Assembly (NCBI GenBank): GCA_902781655.1
Contig: CACZJZ010000010.1
Coordinates: 1 to 64,000, forward strand
Source of the DNA: an uncultured Lachnospiraceae bacterium
GTDB taxonomy: Bacteria; Bacillota; Clostridia; Lachnospirales; Lachnospiraceae
DNA: 64,000 nt
Direction: 5' to 3'
Positions 60,733 to 64,000 of this stretch are shown here, one piece after another (position 1 is the stretch's first letter; every line of letters begins with the position of its first letter). The translations under genes were made by a program, and so were the position numbers. The notes beneath the pieces are model-generated. The model searched no databases. It saw only the letters and a program-made list of their open reading frames with translations, and had not been told where the DNA came from.

Positions 60733-62511
60733 ATGCTGAATAAACTGAAACTATTCTATCGGCGCTCCAGAATTCTGAGCAGTCTGCGCACGAGAATTTT
60801 TATTTTGATTCTCCTGATCGGCCTCGTTCCCTGCATTCTGCTGCATTACAGTATTCTGCAGGCGTATCACGGCCGCGCGGTCTCGGTGCGGACTTCCGAG
60901 GTCCGCACGCAGATGCGTGTTCTGGCCAATCACCTTATCACCTACAATTACATGGAAAATCCGTCCTCATACACGGTGAATGCGGAGCTGGATCTCTTCT
61001 CGACGCTGAATGACGGACGGGTGCTTGTCATTGATTCGCATCTCAAGGTCATCAAAGATACCTATGCAATTTCCGAGGGGAAGACCATCGTCACCGAGGA
61101 AGTGGTGCGCTGTCTGCAGGAAGGAACACCGGGCGCCTCCTCCGGGTATGATCCGGAGGATGGCTATATTGAGATGGTCACACCGATCGTGGAGACAGCA
61201 TCCCTGGAGGCCGGAGATTTCTCCGGAAATCAGACGACAGAGGAAAAGGTCCGCGGCGTGCTGCTCACCAGTGTTTCAACGGATTCCATCGTACAGACCA
61301 TGGAAGCGCTGAGCCGGACCGCCATGCTGATCGAGGTACTCGCTGCACTGATTATTTTATTCCTTGCGTTTCTTCTCTCCGGGCGGCTTGTCGCTCCCTT
61401 CAACCGTCTCACACAGCATATCAATGAGGTGAAGGAAGGGTTCTCCACGGAGCTGGTCCAGGAGCCTGCCTACTATGAGACGGAGCAGATTGTCGGCGCG
61501 TTTAACCGGGTGCTGGCCAGAATGCGGACGCTCGACGAGAGCCGGTCAGAGTTTGTATCCAATGTCTCCCACGAGCTTAAGACGCCGATGGCCTCCATGA
61601 AGGTTCTGGCCGATTCCCTCCTGCAGAATGAAAACGTTCCGGTGGAGATGTACCGGGAATTTCTGACCGACATTGACGCGGAGATTGACCGGGAGAACAA
61701 GATCATCAGCGATCTGCTCAGCCTCGTGAAGCTGGACAACAAGGAAGTGCGGATGAACATCACGAAGGTGAATATCGGAGATCTCACAGAGATCATCTGC
61801 CGCCGTATCCGCCCCCTGGCACAGAAACGCGACATCGAAATCACACTGGTTGTGGAACGCCCGGTGGTGGCGGAGATCGATGAGGTGAAGATGACACTTG
61901 TGCTCACCAATCTCATCGAAAATGCAGTCAAGTACAATAAGGAGCATGGAAAGGTAAACGTCACGATTGACGCGGACCATCAGAACTTCACTGTGACAGT
62001 GGAGGATACGGGCGTAGGGATTCCGGAGGATTCCATCGATCGCATCTACGAGCGGTTTTACCGGGTTGACAAGTCCCGCTCGCGAGAAGTGGGCGGGACA
62101 GGACTGGGGCTGGCGATCACGAAAAACGCGGTGCTGCTGCACCGCGGAACCATCAAGGTCCGCAGTAAGCTGGGCGAGGGATCCATCTTCACCGTGACTA
62201 TCCCTCTCATTTACAACGCGACGCCGATCAACAAGGAACGGGCCAGCGCCCGTCAGCGGCGCAGGGAGCAGACCCAGATTCAGGGTCAGCTGGAGCATAC
62301 GCTGCAGAAGACGGAGGAGCAGCTCCGCCGGACGCAGGCAAAACTCCACTTTATGGAACACAAGGTGGAGGAAGACCGTGCAAATGATGAGGACGCGGAT
62401 GTCAAAATATGGGTCAGCAGCAGTGCGTCAGAGCAGGAACTGAAGGAAGAAAAGCAGGAAACGGAGAAAGCAGAGCAGGATTTGAAGAGAGAAGAGCAGG
62501 GCGCCGGCTGA
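60733..62511 (+). CDS. Sensor histidine kinase with a long C-terminal coiled-coil tail
   Basis: The 592-aa kinase has a first membrane span (RIFILILLIGLVPCILL), an outer sensor of about 150 residues, a second span (AALIILFLAFLLSGRLV) and a HAMP domain. The HisKA has His280 in VSHELKTPMASMK. The ATPase has NLIENAVKYN, EDTGVGIPED and GGTGLGLAI. After the ATPase, about 85 more charged residues (QLEHTLQKTEEQLRRTQ and beyond) form a predicted coiled coil, which is unusual. It pairs with the regulator just upstream and is followed after one base by the GerMN lipoprotein. Confidence 0.9.
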   Translation: MLNKLKLFYRRSRILSSLRTRIFILILLIGLVPCILLHYSILQAYHGRAVSVRTSEVRTQMRVLANHLITYNYMENPSSYTVNAELDLFSTLNDGRVLVIDSHLKVIKDTYAISEGKTIVTEEVVRCLQEGTPGASSGYDPEDGYIEMVTPIVETASLEAGDFSGNQTTEEKVRGVLLTSVSTDSIVQTMEALSRTAMLIEVLAALIILFLAFLLSGRLVAPFNRLTQHINEVKEGFSTELVQEPAYYETEQIVGAFNRVLARMRTLDESRSEFVSNVSHELKTPMASMKVLADSLLQNENVPVEMYREFLTDIDAEIDRENKIISDLLSLVKLDNKEVRMNITKVNIGDLTEIICRRIRPLAQKRDIEITLVVERPVVAEIDEVKMTLVLTNLIENAVKYNKEHGKVNVTIDADHQNFTVTVEDTGVGIPEDSIDRIYERFYRVDKSRSREVGGTGLGLAITKNAVLLHRGTIKVRSKLGEGSIFTVTIPLIYNATPINKERASARQRRREQTQIQGQLEHTLQKTEEQLRRTQAKLHFMEHKVEEDRANDEDADVKIWVSSSASEQELKEEKQETEKAEQDLKREEQGAG

Positions 62512-62512
62512 C

Positions 62513-63517
62513 ATGAATTTGAGTGGGGCGAAACGACCTCTATTCACAGAGATGATGAGACAGAGAAGAAAAGGAAAACGATTGATCGCGACATTCGGAA
62601 CGGCTTTACTGCTGCTTGTCATGCAGGTCGGGCTGATGACCGGATGCGGGAGTAGCAGAAAGACGGAGACGGCTGCCACCTCAGAGGATACGGTGACAAT
62701 ATACTATCTCGCAAAGGATGAAAAATCTCTGAACCCGGTGCCGTATCAGCCGGCGAAGCAGGGGAACGAGGCGCGCGTGGAGGAGCTTCTGCAGAAGCTG
62801 TCCACCAATGACTCTGTGGAGTATAAAGCCCCGATCACCGGGTTCACGCTTCTGGGGTATACCATCGACAATGGCGTTCTCACGCTGGATTTCCCGGCAA
62901 AATACAAGAAACTCGGGACAGCCAGAGAGACTCTGACGCGGGCAGCCATCGTCTGCACGCTCGGACAGGTGACCGGTATCAGTGGGGTCCGGTTCACGGT
63001 GGACGGGAAGGATCTTCTCGATGCGGACGGCAAGGCAGTAGGCGTGATGACGAGCGATTCCTTCGTGCTGAATATCGGGAAGGATATCGGCTCCTACGAG
63101 AAAGTCCGGTTGCATTTGTATTTTGCCAATGAGGAGGGGAACAAGCTGATCGGGGTATACCGAACGGTGGTATATAACAGCAATATCTCCATGGACAAGA
63201 TGGTCGTGGAGGAGCTTCTCAAGGGACCGAACGGGCAGAGCATCTATCCGGCTATCAATCCGGAGACCAGGATCATCAGCGTCACGTCCAAGGATGGCGT
63301 GTGCTATGTCAATTTTGACAAGGCATTTCTGACGGAGCCGTATGCCGTGAGGCCGGAGGTCGCGATCTATTCGCTTGTAGATTCTCTCACGGAGCTTCCC
63401 GGGATCTCAAAGGTGCAGATCTCCATCGATGGAGACACGACGGCATCCTTCCTGGAGCAGATCCCACTGCAGACAGTCTTTGAACGGGATCTCAGCTTTG
63501 TGGACAACCCGTCCTAA
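62513..63517 (+). CDS. GerMN-domain lipoprotein
   Basis: The 334-aa protein has a basic start and FGTALLLLVMQVGLMTGC, a lipobox. Two GerMN domains follow, seen as GVLTLDFPAKYKKLGTARET with IVCTLGQVTGISGVRFTVDG, and again VCYVNFDKAFLTEP with IYSLVDSLTELPGISKVQIS. GerMN domains occur in spore germination protein GerM and actinobacterial LpqB. The gene starts one base after the kinase stop, so the three are one unit. An alternative ATG at 62552 would give a shorter leader. Confidence 0.85.
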   Translation: MNLSGAKRPLFTEMMRQRRKGKRLIATFGTALLLLVMQVGLMTGCGSSRKTETAATSEDTVTIYYLAKDEKSLNPVPYQPAKQGNEARVEELLQKLSTNDSVEYKAPITGFTLLGYTIDNGVLTLDFPAKYKKLGTARETLTRAAIVCTLGQVTGISGVRFTVDGKDLLDADGKAVGVMTSDSFVLNIGKDIGSYEKVRLHLYFANEEGNKLIGVYRTVVYNSNISMDKMVVEELLKGPNGQSIYPAINPETRIISVTSKDGVCYVNFDKAFLTEPYAVRPEVAIYSLVDSLTELPGISKVQISIDGDTTASFLEQIPLQTVFERDLSFVDNPS

Positions 63518-63631
63518 TGTCCTGTGTATCTTTATCTGGTTTCGCGCGGCATCCGCGGGAAACCCCGCAAAAATTGTATCGCTGCTGTACTTATCTCCTG
63601 CCGCGTTCCGCGCGGCATCTTACTTTCGCCT

Positions 63632-64000
63632 ATGAGAAGACCATTCTGCGTGATGGCGCTGATCTTCGCGGCGGCTGTCTTTCTCCTTCTTCTGGCTGAT
63701 CCTCCGGCACAGCCGTCCTATGAATGCCTGGACGGCAGGGAAGTCAGGGTGACCGGCGTGGTTTCCGGCAAGGAATTTCATACGGCGGCAGACGGAACCG
63801 TGACACTGCTTGTGAGTCTTCGGCAGGTGCAGTGGGCGGATGAGGTCAGCGGTTCTGAAACAGAAATCAGTCCGGAAGCCGGGCAGAGCCCGGAACCGGA
63901 GGGCATCAGACCAGCAGGCATCAGGCCGTCGGACAGCAGGCCGTCCATTCCGGATGGCGTTCTGCTCAGTCTTGATACGGATCCGGCGGCGCTCTACCGC
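63632..64000 (+). CDS. comEC: ComEC/Rec2 family DNA uptake channel, N-terminal fragment (runs off the window)
   Basis: The 123 codons in view begin MRRPFCVMALIFAAAVFLLL with a membrane span, then PSYECLDGREVRVTGVVSGK, the usual start of the ComEC N-terminal (DUF4131) domain. The frame stays open to the window edge. About 100 bases precede it without a clear ribosome site. A stretch rich in Arg-Pro and Ile-Arg (EGIRPAGIRPSDSRPS) interrupts the domain, an unusual low-complexity insert. The channel and metallo-lactamase domains lie outside. Confidence 0.75.
   Translation, partial: MRRPFCVMALIFAAAVFLLLLADPPAQPSYECLDGREVRVTGVVSGKEFHTAADGTVTLLVSLRQVQWADEVSGSETEISPEAGQSPEPEGIRPAGIRPSDSRPSIPDGVLLSLDTDPAALYR

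Noticed and set aside
63543-63618. Two copies of CGCGCGGCATC before comEC
   Set aside because: Only 11 bases, no symmetry or promoter role visible; likely chance in GC-rich sequence.

Overview
The window looks like chromosome from a Gram-positive gut anaerobe of the Lachnospiraceae/Clostridia type. The signs are the AraC / GPH-symporter / glycoside-hydrolase loci, the LL-diaminopimelate aminotransferase, a PyrB+PyrI aspartate carbamoyltransferase, a GerMN lipoprotein, ComEA/ComEC, lipoproteins with Gram-positive-style leaders, and strong GGAGG ribosome sites. Base composition is a mosaic: about 1-8,300 and 30,600-39,170 are visibly AT-richer than the GC-rich remainder, and broken or chimeric genes sit at two of those edges. 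No rRNA, tRNA, CRISPR array or transposase was seen, and no gap between genes exceeds about 300 bases.

Layout. (1) 1-7,400: the start of a LysR regulator on the minus strand, divergent from a redox run: an aldo/keto reductase missing its catalytic-His segment, an SDR, a flavodoxin-fold reductase, a two-domain esterase lipoprotein, a YqhD-like alcohol dehydrogenase, a DUF4405 membrane protein and a flavodoxin. (2) 7,400-8,310: a DUF4143-type ATPase truncated at both ends, fused at about 8,305 to the 3' end of an AraC gene. (3) 8,223-17,438: first glycan locus (AraC, GPH symporter, GH2, GH43-like, GH2). (4) 17,459-21,387: a LOR/SDH-domain protein (probable ornithine cyclodeaminase), an AraC regulator and an aminotransferase. 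(5) 21,547-25,918: an uncharacterised operon of a Lon-like AAA+ ATPase without protease, an 800-residue hendecad-repeat rod protein and a small membrane protein. This is the best candidate for an undescribed system. (6) 25,953-30,518, minus strand: pyrI, pyrB, DUF5721, a LytTR regulator, DUF1294 and argG.

(7) 30,616-39,168: an AT-rich second glycan locus (AraC, GPH, domain-swapped GH3, GH2, GH43). (8) 39,229-48,741: an envelope cluster of a DUF6020 protein, a GT-C-type protein, a giant YfhO-discoidin-GH20 fusion, and a membrane-anchored solute-binding protein with no permease. (9) 48,770-58,915: a promoter and structured leader with a terminator, then an Opp/Dpp peptide ABC transporter, dapL, an AEC carrier, an Asp/Glu racemase-family protein and a 2-hydroxyacid dehydrogenase. 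(10) 59,068-64,000: comEA, then response regulator, histidine kinase and GerMN lipoprotein, then the start of comEC.

The two glycan loci are parallel, each with its own regulator, importer and glycosidases, and their enzymes lack signal peptides. This suggests import of small oligosaccharides followed by cytoplasmic cleavage. The opp-dapL block suggests peptide uptake linked to amino-acid metabolism. The regulator-kinase-GerMN order resembles actinobacterial MtrA-MtrB-LpqB.
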